From NCBI GenBank assembly GCA_037102815.1, contig BTPP01000007.1, positions 2,728,001 to 2,792,000 on the forward strand: 64,000 bases of DNA, read 5' to 3'. Source of the DNA: Neurospora intermedia. Its lineage: Eukaryota > Ascomycota > Sordariomycetes > Sordariales > Sordariaceae. The notes under the pieces were generated by a model. It was given only the letters and a program-made list of their open reading frames with translations. It was not told the DNA's origin and did no database searches. This document shows positions 35,979 to 46,800 of the stretch, one piece after another. A program made the position numbers and the translations under genes. The first letter of the stretch is position 1; every line of letters begins with the position of its first letter.

Positions 35979-38410
35979 ATGACCGACACTGATGGTGATG
36001 ATTTGCGGAGCCATTCCTTCTGCACCGCCAAGCCAATCGAGCAAGAGTCTTTTACGGAGCAAGATTTGAGAACCCATCTGGCATCACTCAATAGCACCAA
36101 TTGGGCTGTGGAGGAAATCCTACAGGTTCGGCGTGGGGATGAGTATATTAATGCCCCACAACAATCTTTGGAACCATGGGAAGAAAGAGGTGACGGCACA
36201 TACAAGAATGCCACATACGAGGTATACGAGATACCCGGGAGTGGTAATCAGAAATGTATGCCCGAGCCCAAACACAAAGAGAACGGAGACGACCCTCAAC
36301 AAGTGCTCAGCGTCAACAGCGTCTGGGATACCCTCAAAGAGGTGAACATAAATGGGAAGGCGGTCGGAAGAATAACGTGAGTGTGTATTTGCTATTGCGG
36401 AAGTCTAAACACTATTGTTGACAGGGTCAAGTATTCTTCAAGAGGTCCCCCCTCTCGTGCTCGGAGCAGTCCATATGACCATGCGGAAACACTTCGATAT
36501 GGACGAGCTATTCCAACACCTCATTTCCAGTGAAGGAAATAACGGGAAGACCAAAGTGCGTGATACCATCATTCAACTAAACCGTCGATCTAACAGAACA
36601 TACCAACCTAGGCTTATATGGATCGAACTACCGAATCCAACCCTCTAAGGCACAGGACATTCTTCTTCGTCTTCAAGTACTATACTGTTGTCAATAAGAA
36701 CAAGTGCACCCCTGCACCGTGGCAACGTTATGATACCCGTCCAGCTGACCGAAAATGGCCCGACCATGTCGACATCGCAGAGTGCAGCTCAATTTTGGCA
36801 TTATCACTGGGCGGTGATCCAACCAAAAAGTACCGGGCACGGGTGAAGAAAAGAGATATCAAGGACCATGTTATTTTTGACACTTTGGCACCATGGCAAC
36901 TTCTCAGTATCCAGTGCTTCCCAGATGACGAGCACACGATGAGGAGCGAGGGGTCACAACGGCCGTTATGCAATGGCCCAGTTGCATTTCTGGATAGCTT
37001 GTCTCTCGAGTACCATGATGCCGTTACAAGATACAGCCAGATCAACAACGAGGTAACAAAGCTTATCACACCGCCGGTAAGAACTCTTGTCGCTTGAGCA
37101 ATATACCAGACTCACCACCAACCTAACATCCTTGATCATAGAGCAAATTCATGTTTGACTCTGAGCTTCGGGATGGCCTCCTATTTGAAGACGAAAATTT
37201 TTCGTATTCCCGTCGTTACTTTTGGGCGTACAACACTCTCGGTGTGATCAATGTAGGGATCGACTCGATGGTGTCAGCCTACAAAGAGACGTTTACCCAA
37301 GAGTTCTGGGAAGGGAAAAATGAGAAGCTTTGGGCGCACCCATACCCAAACACGAGTGATGGTCAAGATTATGCTAAATGCATGGGAGTTCTCAGGCAGG
37401 AGTTGGACAGGGAAGTAAAAAACCTGGAGATCGTGCGGAAGAGGAATGAAAAAACACGAGACGAGATTTCGTCGCTGAGGGAGCAGCTCTTTAGCGGGAG
37501 CAGCGTCAAGGAGTCCAGAAGGGCCATTGAGCAGGGAGACAACATCAAGATCCTTACCGTGGTATCGATGCTCTTTCTGCCTTTAACTTTTGTTACTGTG
37601 AGTCAGCTTCCACTTATAGTATTCTTCTGATTCCTCACTCTTCCCGTGTTCGTCAACCCCAGTTTTTGTTGTATTCACTACCATATATATACCTACGCTC
37701 CCTTGCCCGCTTTTGTCTTTATCCAACCTGTACCGTGCAACCTATCTATGACAAAAAGAAAAAAAAAAGGCCTAGTTTTCACCTTGAATTGGGTTGCTTT
37801 GCATCTCAAGAAAACGGTTCGCTACTAACTTCAATCACAGTCCGTTTTTGGTATCACCACTCTCGAGATATCGGTTGATGACTGGCGCTTTCCTGTCACT
37901 CTCATAGCTGTTTGCATACCTTTTTTCATGGTCATATTTGTCCTCCAGACCCGCTGGGGCATGAGAATGGCTAGAAATATGGGAAACCGGATTGACAGAT
38001 ATACCAGTGAACTGTTTAATAGGCCGCCCTCAACGAACCCATGGCAGACGACGGATGACCATGATAGGGTGAGGGAATGTTCGTCTACGGCCAACGGAAA
38101 CGACGTTCTGGGTGGGAGAAGAGATGGTCGGAAAAGGCTTGCGCTCAGAAACAGACGAACAAAGTCTGACTCCCCATCAAGATTCTCTACCAGGTCTGGA
38201 GCAACAAGGGGAGGGTTCCGACATGGCCTCCTCCATCAGCATCAGATGTGTGGAGGCGGTTCATGGATATGGACAATGATGGAACAGATAGGAGGATTTT
38301 TCGCCACGATGATGAACATGAATCGGTGGAGTTGGCTTATGTGGCGCAGGAACAAAGAGAAGACAGACGATCCGGCTTCAGATGAGGGAGCAAGTACCGA
38401 GCAGGTGTAA
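35979..38410 (+). CDS. CorA-like membrane transporter-family protein
   Basis: This protein of the fungal CorA/ZntB-like group is related to Mg2+ and Zn2+ channels, with a large cytosolic N-terminus and two C-terminal membrane helices. The exons I infer are 35979-36376, 36432-36555, 36612-37076, 37142-37597 and 37841-38410, giving 670 aa. Introns are 55-65 bp except the last (243 bp, with TACTAAC-like branch). A coiled-coil region (QELDREVKNLEIVRKRNEK ... EISSLREQL) leads into helix 1 (ILTVVSMLFLPLTFVTSVFG). Helix 2 is FPVTLIAVCIPFFMVIFVL. The signature GMN tripeptide after helix 1 reads G-I-T here (VFGITTLEI), so ion conduction cannot be assumed. The tail of ~120 residues is basic and Arg/Gly/Met-rich. 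The start is uncertain; an upstream coding exon is possible. Confidence 0.8.
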
Positions 38411-38820
38411 TTGTCCACGCCGAAATGTAATGATTTCGTAGAGAAATGGAGGGCAGGCGAGTGTCGAGTATTTACCGATCAAGTTTCATCTTCGCTCTCT
38501 CGTCCTAGGTACAGCGCGGATCAACTCCCATAACAGGCAAGAAACGTAATACACCGAGCAAGGATTGCACATTGCACTATATTGCCATGGTTCGTTTCCT
38601 GCTGTTATTCCTTCCTATCTTCCACTCCTTGCTTCAGAGGTCTCCCACGAGACTAGGTACACGCCGCCCTTTTTGAGCAATACGCGCTGTTTATGCCCAT
38701 CCAGCCAGGTACACACACCACTACAGCAAGATTTTCCTCCTGGACTACTACCACCTCACTTAGTTCTCTTTCCTTCCCCTTCCTTCCCCTTCCTTTCCCT
38801 CCGTCCTTTCACATCACATA
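38411..38820. other. Convergent gap CorA-like / BolA
   Basis: This 410-bp gap holds two 3' UTRs, with a CT-rich patch at about 38757-38805. I see no gene in it. Confidence 0.6.
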
Positions 38821-39683
38821 TCACTCGGTAACACCCTCCACCTTGCCCTGGGCATTCGTCCCGTCCATGGGCGGGCCGTCGTTCCCGCCCGTCGCCGCCT
38901 TTTCTTTTGCGTACTCGTCGGGGGTCTGGCACTTTGCGCTCCACGCGTGAATCCGCGCAATTTCCTCCTTGAGCGCCGCGTTGACGAGCCGGTGCCGCTT
39001 GAGCGAGTTCTTGCCGACAAAGTCCGGAGAGACGATGAGAGAGGTGAAGGAGGCGCCGCAACCGCCTTTATTTTTTTGGCCAGGCAGGGAAGGTGAGGGC
39101 TTAGTTTAGTATATGTATGTACTTGATTCTGGAGGGAGGAGGGGGCCGAAGGAATGGGATGATGGGATGATGGGGTGATGGTATGGGGTGATGGAGGGAA
39201 GCAAGCAGACTTGGGAGTATGGGAGGGTGATAATGGTGTGTGTGGTTGGGGGAGAGAGGGAGGGAGGGAATGGGTAGAGGTAGGTAGGTAGGTAGGTGTA
39301 GTGTCGAAACATGCATCATGATCTTATCAGATCATCAGATTGTTCATTGAGACTCCGGACTCCGGATCACCGTGACATGACGTCAGGGCAAGGGTGCGGC
39401 AAGGTAGGTAAGTGCAGTAGTAGAGGTAGGTCCTCGATATGTATGTGTTTGTGTGTGTGTGTGTGTGTGTGCAGCATATCGGAATCGGGGAACGGGAGGG
39501 AACCGAACGAACGGTTATGCAGTGTACCTAAACAACGGAAAAGAAAACAAAAAATGTAATGCCGTGAAATGCAATGTACGTACCCGACATGTCCGTTACT
39601 TCCACGTGAGTGGCATTGAGCCGCGTCTTGAGGGCGGCGGAGAGGAAGTCCTCGGTTATTGCTGGTTCTTGGTTGTCGGCCAT
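38821..39683 (-). CDS. BolA-family protein, Bol2/Fra2 type
   Basis: BolA proteins bind monothiol glutaredoxins and share a [2Fe-2S] cluster. The cytosolic Bol2/Fra2 type signals iron status. The exons are 39683-39584 and 39065-38821, giving 114 aa, joined in phase 1 exactly inside the signature (VEVTDMSG then GCGASF). The core has DMSGGCGASFTSLIVSPDF, then GKNSLKRHRLVNAAL with the conserved RHR-VN, and EEIARIHAWSAKCQTPDEY. The HAWSAKC with its Cys near the C-terminus matches the Bol2/Fra2 group rather than the mitochondrial BolA1/3 types, and no presequence is seen. The 518-bp intron is long for a 345-nt coding sequence and is full of simple repeats. Its inferred acceptor is AAG rather than CAG/TAG, so a small extra exon cannot be excluded. 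Confidence 0.87.
39066..39583 (-). repeat. Repeat-rich BolA intron
   Basis: The single inferred intron carries, in plus-strand order, degenerate GATGGGATGATGGGGTGATGG arrays (about 39155-39195), GA-rich and GGGA repeats, (GTAG)n at 39279-39297 and (GT)10 at 39451-39470. Donor on the minus strand is GTACGT. Confidence 0.75.
39451..39470. repeat. (GT)10 microsatellite
   Basis: A simple dinucleotide run inside the BolA intron. Confidence 0.9.
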
Positions 39684-40228
39684 TTTTGTGTGCTAGTATT
39701 TGTCTGGTAGGATTCCTGATGTCTGATGTAAGAGGAAGTGGTATTTGGAGATCCGTCTGGTTTCGAAATTGCGTTGGCAAAAGACTGAGTGGATGGGAAG
39801 AAAGACAAAATCGATGAATAATTGACAGGGGACCAGCAACCTGAAGTGAGTGTGAGAAAAAGATGCCCCGCGAATCGAAGGTCTTGGCATGGACCTTCCA
39901 CTAGTACAGTACACTAAGGGAGGAGTGAAGAAAGGGTTAGGGTTGAAAACGGAGAGATGGGGAGGAGCTTTGCAAGGTTCGCACTCGGTGAGCTTCACCT
40001 TCCCCCACCTGGAGCTCTTCATTCGATTCCAAGTTCAGCTGTAAACAAACACTTCACTTGGATGATTGACGAGGACAAAAAGGTTGGAGTGAAAATCAGA
40101 TGTATGTTGTTTAAATTTGGATACGGAAAATATCAAGGACCTGCCAGCTAACAAAACTATAGCTTGATAATTTCCTGGAGCTGCCCACATCTGAGCATCA
40201 ACAACACTTGCCCAGGGTGTGCACACTC
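39684..40228. other. Divergent promoter region BolA / NIF3
   Basis: A 545-bp shared upstream region. It carries a telo-box-like GGGTTAGGGTTG at 39934-39945. No other gene is visible. Confidence 0.6.
39934..39945 (-). promoter_or_regulatory. Telo-box-like element (AACCCTAA on minus strand)
   Basis: GGGTTAGGGTTG lies between the divergent BolA and NIF3 starts and is the complement of CAACCCTAACCC. Its role is inferred from telobox promoters in other eukaryotes. Confidence 0.35.
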
Positions 40229-41373
40229 ATGAGCGCAGTCTTCAAGATCCCTATCCGGATCACTTCCAGAATATCTACCAAACCTCTCGCACTTCCATAT
40301 AAACCATCAGTTCTTCTCTCGGGATACTTTAGAAGAGCTTATTGTCAAAACATAAACAATAACCCCACCTTCACAATGACCTCAACCCTCGAGAGCCCCC
40401 AGTTCACCAAGCGGGTAGTTGCCGCCATGCGGGCGCTGTAAGTACTTTTGACTTCAACTTCCATTCACCTACCTGACCTTCATGGCTGATACTGACCGCA
40501 ACCAGCTATCCCGAGCAACTCGCCGACAAGGCTTGGGACAATGTTGGCCTCCTCCAAGAGAACATTGCCGTTGCCGGCCAAGACGTCCCGCAAACCGTCC
40601 TCTTGACTAACGACCTCACCGTGGCCGTCGCCGAGGAAGCCATCCGCAAGCGCGCCTCCGTCATCGTCTCATACCACCCCTTCATCTTCCGTGGTCTCAA
40701 GTCCGTCACCCTCGCCGACCCCCAGCAGCGCATCCTCCTGCAGCTTGCTCAGGCCAACATCGCCGTCTACTCGCCTCACACGGCTGTCGATGCCGCGCCC
40801 GGTGGCATGAACGACTGGCTAGCCGACATGCTCGACGGCCACGGCGTCGAGACCAAGCGAAGCATCTGCCAGCCCATCTCGAGCTCCATCACCGCCTCCT
40901 TGCCCCCGGCCTTTTTCAACTCCGGCTACGGCCGCCTCGTCGAGCTCGGCCACCCCGTCTACCTCGGCAACATTATCAAGGCCTACGCTGAGGGCCTCGG
41001 CGGGCTAAACCACATCATGATCGCCGCGCCCAAGGACAAGAAGGTCACGACTATCAGGAGCGTGGGCATCTGTGCGGGAAGCGGGGCCGATGTGCTCAAG
41101 AACTGCGACGCCGATATGATTGTTACCGGCGAGATGACGCATCACTATGCCTTGGCGCTAACCATGAAGGGGAAAGTGGTCATGACCGTGTTTCACAGCA
41201 ACAGCGAGAGGAAGTTTTTGAAAAAGAGGCTGCAGCCACAGTTGCAGGCTCAGTTGGAGAAGGAGGGCGTTAAGCACCCTGAGGTCTTGGTCAGCGAGGA
41301 GGATGCGGATCCGTTTGAGATTTGGGATGTGAGCAAGATGCCCGCTTGGGCTTTTGGAAAGGACTCGGCGTAG
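40229..41373 (+). CDS. nif3: NIF3-family protein
   Basis: NIF3 (NGG1-interacting factor 3; YbgI family) forms hexameric rings that bind two metal ions. The molecular function is still poorly defined. The exons are 40229-40437 and 40506-41373, giving 358 aa from the first in-frame ATG. A second ATG at 40376 (MTSTLESPQFTKRV) would give 309 aa, the usual length. The extra 49 residues (KIPIRITSRISTKPLALPY ... FRRAYCQ) are basic and lack acidic residues, like a mitochondrial presequence, so both starts may be used. Family motifs are present: YPEQLADKAWDNVGLL, the metal-ligand region VSYHPFIFRGLKSV, YSPHTAVDAAPGGMNDWLAD, GICAGSGADVL, ITGEMTHHYAL-like (VTGEMTHHYAL) and TVFHSNSERKFL. Confidence 0.93.
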
Positions 41374-42650
41374 ACAGACGTCACCTAGAATAAGTGGTGA
41401 AAATTGAATGGGGAGAATCTGACTGTTGCGGTCACTGTCAATGGGGATATGGTACTACAGTGATGGCCCCTGGTCTAGCTGTGGACTGGGAGGCACTGTA
41501 CGAGAGTGAAGAGTGTTGGATCTGTGTATCACCTGGACCTTCCGTCGTTGAGCACTTCATTTCCCCTGGCATAGCTGCCGGGTTTGGGTTCCCATAGGAG
41601 GAGACCAAAAGCAGATATCTCATTGTTCCTGCCTTCCTGCACACATGATCTAGATAGTGGTATTATGCTCATCTACACAATCTCTGGATCGGGCAAGCAC
41701 CCGACACCCTGGCAGATACTGCAGTGTAGATAGGTGTACTTACAGGCTACCCACTCAACCACCGGCCATTTTCACGGCAATGAACTGAACTCCGTCCACA
41801 ACTCACCCCTGACTCCTTCCGCTTCGCCGTTAGCTCTGTCCTCACTCTCCCAACCTTGAAACCGTGTCTTCCCCGGATCGACCTTGACATCATAGAGTCC
41901 GGTTACTTACTCCTCCAGCTTAGTAATGCCTTTTCCTTCCTTCCAATCCCGCTGTCGCCGATATCCGAGGTTTTTCTTCAGTCATCAATCAGACTCACGG
42001 ACACGAGAGAGAGCGAGCTGAAACCAAAACACTCCGGCGTCAAGACTCTCCATTTTAAAACTCTCTCAACGGGCCGAACGATGTCAATAATATCATTCTC
42101 GATCACACTGACTTTCCCAACTTCGGGATATTCAAATGAAAAAAAGACAGAGATGTGGAACGAGTATGACGCATCATTCTTCGCGCGGTTCTTCTTCTCC
42201 TCTCTGCGCTGCCTCTGAACGCTGAACGCTGAACGGGTGCTTGCTTCCAACACTTTGTCAGCTGAGAATTCATAAACACTTGAGAGAGTTCAAGACATTT
42301 TTTTTCTCTTGGCCCCGCCACCATCCACACATGTCCGTCCGTCCGTCCATATCTGTCGGTCGCTGAATCAATCTGATGTTTTTGTTCAGATCTTGCCTTT
42401 GCTCTGGTAGGCAGGTAGGTATCAGCCTGGCGGGAAGGGGGGGAAATTGAAAAAATTGCCTGTTGAGCATATACGACTTACAGAGAGAGAGGGTGAAAAG
42501 CGTGGATAGAGAAGGTAGGTAGGTAGGACAGAGATAAAATTGCACTCCAAGACAAAATGTGTCTCGCTCGCACTTGGTTCCTGGATCCTGGCTGTTTTCT
42601 CTTTTTTTTGGTTCCTTCTTGGTACACACGTTGCTGGTATGTGTATATCT

Positions 42651-42671
42651 GACTGACTGACTGACTGACTG
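42651..42671. repeat. (GACT)5 microsatellite
   Basis: A tetranucleotide run in intergenic DNA. Confidence 0.85.
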
Positions 42672-43066
42672 GGTTGACATCGATCTGTATGTCTAACGTC
42701 CAATTTGTGTAACGCTAGATAGATGGCTGTCCGTCACCCCTATGCTAACCAGTGAGGGAAAGTGAAGACGACCATGTCAGACCGGGCTGGCTGACTACCT
42801 ACCTAGGTACCTAGGTACTTGATATGCGGAGGGAAAGCCAACCTACTACCTATCAATCTATGTAGCTCGTAGTAGTCAGCCAAAACGGTAGTACTTGCTG
42901 CGGCTGATAAATCTTGCGTAATTTCTCCGCTTTTTGTGTTTTGACGCCCACGCTTCACAACATGAGATCTGGGAGTGCCTCCAAGCCCACGGAGAATCTC
43001 ATACATGGTAGTTGATTGTGTTTTAGATCTTGACCGGCTGATGATGATGGATCGCTAGAGTCAGGC

Positions 43067-43094
43067 ACCTACCTACCTACCTACCTACCTACCT
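43067..43094. repeat. (ACCT)7 tetranucleotide array
   Basis: The longest of the many TACC/GGTA arrays scattered between genes in this window. Confidence 0.9.
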
Positions 43095-43873
43095 ATCTAT
43101 AGGCATTTTAGGTTTTTCTTAGTTGGTGACTCTATCCAAAGCATAGCTATCACTACCGAGGTCTGGAGACAGTTGAAACAACAAGACAGCTGTGCAGAAT
43201 ACATAGTAGTAGTAACAACAGAGCAGGCACAAACGGTTTCCACATGCTATGTCTCGTGGTTCGTCGCATGGCCAACGTTGCAGACAAGCTCGGTCGGTGT
43301 GTCTGGTTTGCCTCTCTGCCTCTCCTCGGAAACAACCACAGTTACACCTACCTGCCTTGCCTTTTCATGTATCGGGATGTGCTACACGATAGTGCCTAAT
43401 ATGGACCGTGTTGTTGTTGTTGTTGTCAGTGCAGTTCGGTCCACCGGCGCCGGCAGTTGGTGAGATAAACTGCTTCGCACCAGATCCCGGAGAGTGGTGA
43501 GAATGTCAGCAAGGTGAAAGATGTCGAAACCTCAACTACCCCTGGGCCTGCTTTCATGGAGATCCCAGAACCCCATGGTTACCTTGACTCTCATTAATCT
43601 TATGCTTCACTCGACGCATTGCTTTGGCTCAAATAGCAAGGTATCTCATCCCTATCATCGTCTTCGTCTGTTTGGCTAGAAACGTGTTTTTTTGTTTGGC
43701 ACTTAACTTCATTCGGCCTTGCCTTTCCTTCCGTTCTTTTGGCCTTTCCTCCGGGAGTTCACTCGCTCGTTTCCAGACGTGCTGTCCGTAAAAATTAATA
43801 GACGTGTCTATCCCACGCAATCTCCGTTCCCTCGGGCCCAGAATCACTACCGAACTTTCGCCAACAAATCCTG

Positions 43874-46800
43874 ATGAGGCTCGCCCACATCATTCATCTG
43901 GCTCTAGCCAGTCTGGCAAGCATTGCGTTGGCTCAAGATGTCTTGTTCCCGTATATGCATGGCCTGAAATACTCGGAGTACAATGAGACCGTCAAGCTGG
44001 GATTATCAGGTGAGTGAGGCAAGCTAGCATAAGACGGGCCTTTCAACACTAGGAAGAAAAGACATTGACAAAAAAACAAAAAATAGCCCACGTCTGCAAA
44101 GATGAAGCGGAATGGTACAACATGACCACGGAAGATTTTGCCAAGTACAAAGCCATCATCGTCCCCGACTGCCTCTGCAACACCAGTCTCAACACCATCA
44201 AGTTCCTAGATGACACAAAAAAGGAATGGTCTCCGGCCGTGACGGGAAACATGATCCTTATCGGCACCGACCCGTCCTTTCACGCCAAATGGTTCGGACT
44301 TCCCGGTGCGTATGCCATGATGAAGGACGCCATTAGCCACGTCACCCTCGGCAACAAGGATGGCACAGGCATGTACTTCTCGCTCTCGTGCTATTATCAG
44401 AGTAACTCCAGCCAGATGACCGTCCAGTCTCTGTCCGAGATCGGAAATTTCCAGGTCCGGGGCAACCTCAGTCACCCGTGTCTGAACGACGCCCATCTTG
44501 TGGCCACGTCCGACGTCATGAACTCGCTGAATGACGACATAGCAAGCGACTGGAACTGCAGTGTCCATGAGGTGTTTTCGGACTACCCTCGGGACGGGTC
44601 CGGTGGCTTCAACGCGCTGGCTGTGGCCGTGAACGCTTCTGGTCCGGGGCAGCAGGAGTTTGCTGACGGCACCGTGGGCATTCCGTACATAATTGCGCGT
44701 GGGGCAACTCCCGTTGGGTGCGGAAACAATGTCACGGACACCAAGTTCCACGAGCAGTGCGACGAGGGCAAAGCAAATGGCACTCCAGAGAGTCTTTGCT
44801 CGGCATCGTGCAAGTGCATCTATGGCATGATCAGCCCCGGAGTATGTCGTCCCAAAGACAACAACACTGCGTCGACGACTACCAGCCACGCACCAAGTTC
44901 GACAATCTCGTCAAACTCGAGGTATGTAGTGCCCGAACAGCGAAAGGATCAGCGGAAGAATTCTAACAAGTCAGCAGTACAATTGTCTTGAGCACTTCAC
45001 TGCCTGCAAACTCAACCTTCTCTCGACCCGTTGTCACAGTCACGGCATCGCTCCCTTCAAGCAGCGTGACGGCAAATCTTACCTTTTCCGATACCTCGAC
45101 CACTCCTAGTCCCACCGGGCCGGAAACAGATCCCATCACGGTGACCGTGTTTCCCTCCAGTCCCAGCTCACCATTGAGTGTTCCACCAACAGTTACCGTA
45201 ACTCCTTTGCCTGCGCCCTCTTCAGTTACTTCTCCTAGCAACAGCTCGAGTATATCTTACGGCAACGGTACCTCGCCGCTTGAACCTCCTCGTCCTCCTC
45301 CAACGGTGACTGTATTCCCGTCAGAAGATCCGTCAGGATCACCACCCAGAACCGTCACCGTTGAGCCATCATCTCCGTCCGACTCTGGTGGCTCACCATC
45401 ACCATCACCATCAGGTTCAGGTCCAGTGACCGTCACAGTTCTTCCGCCCGCTCAGTCCGCTAACGGGACTTCACCACAAAGTTTGGGTTCGTCGTCATCA
45501 CAGCCCGTTACAGGACCCGTCACCGTCACGGCTTCCCCTCCATCTCTCAGCGGCTCTCTCCCTCCGTCTTCGATACCCTCGCAGGCAGGCAATTCTTCTT
45601 CGGCCCCATTGTCTCAGTCAAGCGGCGATTCGGCGCTCAGCGGATCAAGCGGGCCCGTCACCGTCACTGCTTCCGGCCCTGGTCGACCCAATAATAGTGA
45701 TGCGCCCTCCTCACCGGAGACAGCTACAGCTGATCTTGGTACGGGATCCGCGAGCAGTTCTTTTGTGGGATCAGCATCTGGATCTGGCACTACCTCTAGG
45801 GGGCTTCCAAGCTCTCCTTCCTCTTCTGGTCCACAGTCGGGAGCACCGCCAGTCACGGTGACGGCGCAGCCGACCAATCAGCCGATTGTGTCTTCCCAGG
45901 CACCAGGAGGAGGTTCGTTGTCGGACATCCCAAGCTCTTCGGGGTCTGCGTCGTCGTCGGATTCGCCTGGCGTGTCTAGTAGTCAACTCAGCACCTCTCG
46001 AGGACAGGTGACGGTGACAGCTCAACCCTCGGCTCAAAGTAGCGTGCAGCCGTCGTCCGGTGTTAGTGGTGGTGTTGGTGGTGGTAACGGTGGCGGTAAT
46101 CCGGGATCATCGTCTTCTCAACCAGACGGATCATCTCCATCCAGTTCAGGTTCGGGCCCGAATACGGCTCCTCAATCGACAGTAACAGTCATTCCCAGCG
46201 CCAGTGGAGAGCCTGATACAGAGGGACCTGACACGAGTGGTAATCCGGGAGCAGTGCCGCCGTCCAGTAGCCAAGTTACTGCGACAAACTCTGGACAATA
46301 TTTGTCCAGCACCAGCGCGGATACTCAAACAGCCTCGGGAGACCCATTCTCTGCAAGCCCATCATCTGGAGCTGGAGCCGGAGCCGGAGCCGGAGCAGGA
46401 GCTGGCGCTGGGACAGCATCCCAATTTTCGTCTTCTCGCCCGCCGTTCAGTAACCAAACCGCCACCTTCACCTACTCGGGAAGAACTATATCATCCTTGC
46501 CCAGTAGTCAGACGACAGAAAATTCTGGCTCATCCTCAGGAGCAGGTTCATTGAGCACTGCCACTGCTACGTCGGTCCCTGCTTCAGGATCGGGTACTGC
46601 GACTATGGGCGCAAGCAGCATCTCAGCTGGCGGTGGGAGTAGCAACGGCAATGGTAGCGGAAGTGGTAATTCTGGTTCAGCAACTGGGTCTGCACAAGCT
46701 CCCGGGGCGACAGGCACGGGAAATCCTTCCAATGGCGGTTCAGGAGCGGGTGGCTCACTAACGTTGAGTCCCTCAGGGCCCATTAGTAGTGAACAGCCTG

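Larger units (their letters stand above)
41374..43873. other. 2.5-kb intergenic region
   Basis: No credible gene. It contains the NIF3 3' UTR, (GACT)5 at 42651-42671, TAGG/CCTA tracts near 42515 and 42800, an (ACCT)n array at 43067-43094 and a (GTT)n run near 43408-43425. The last part should hold the promoter of the mucin-like gene. Confidence 0.5.
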
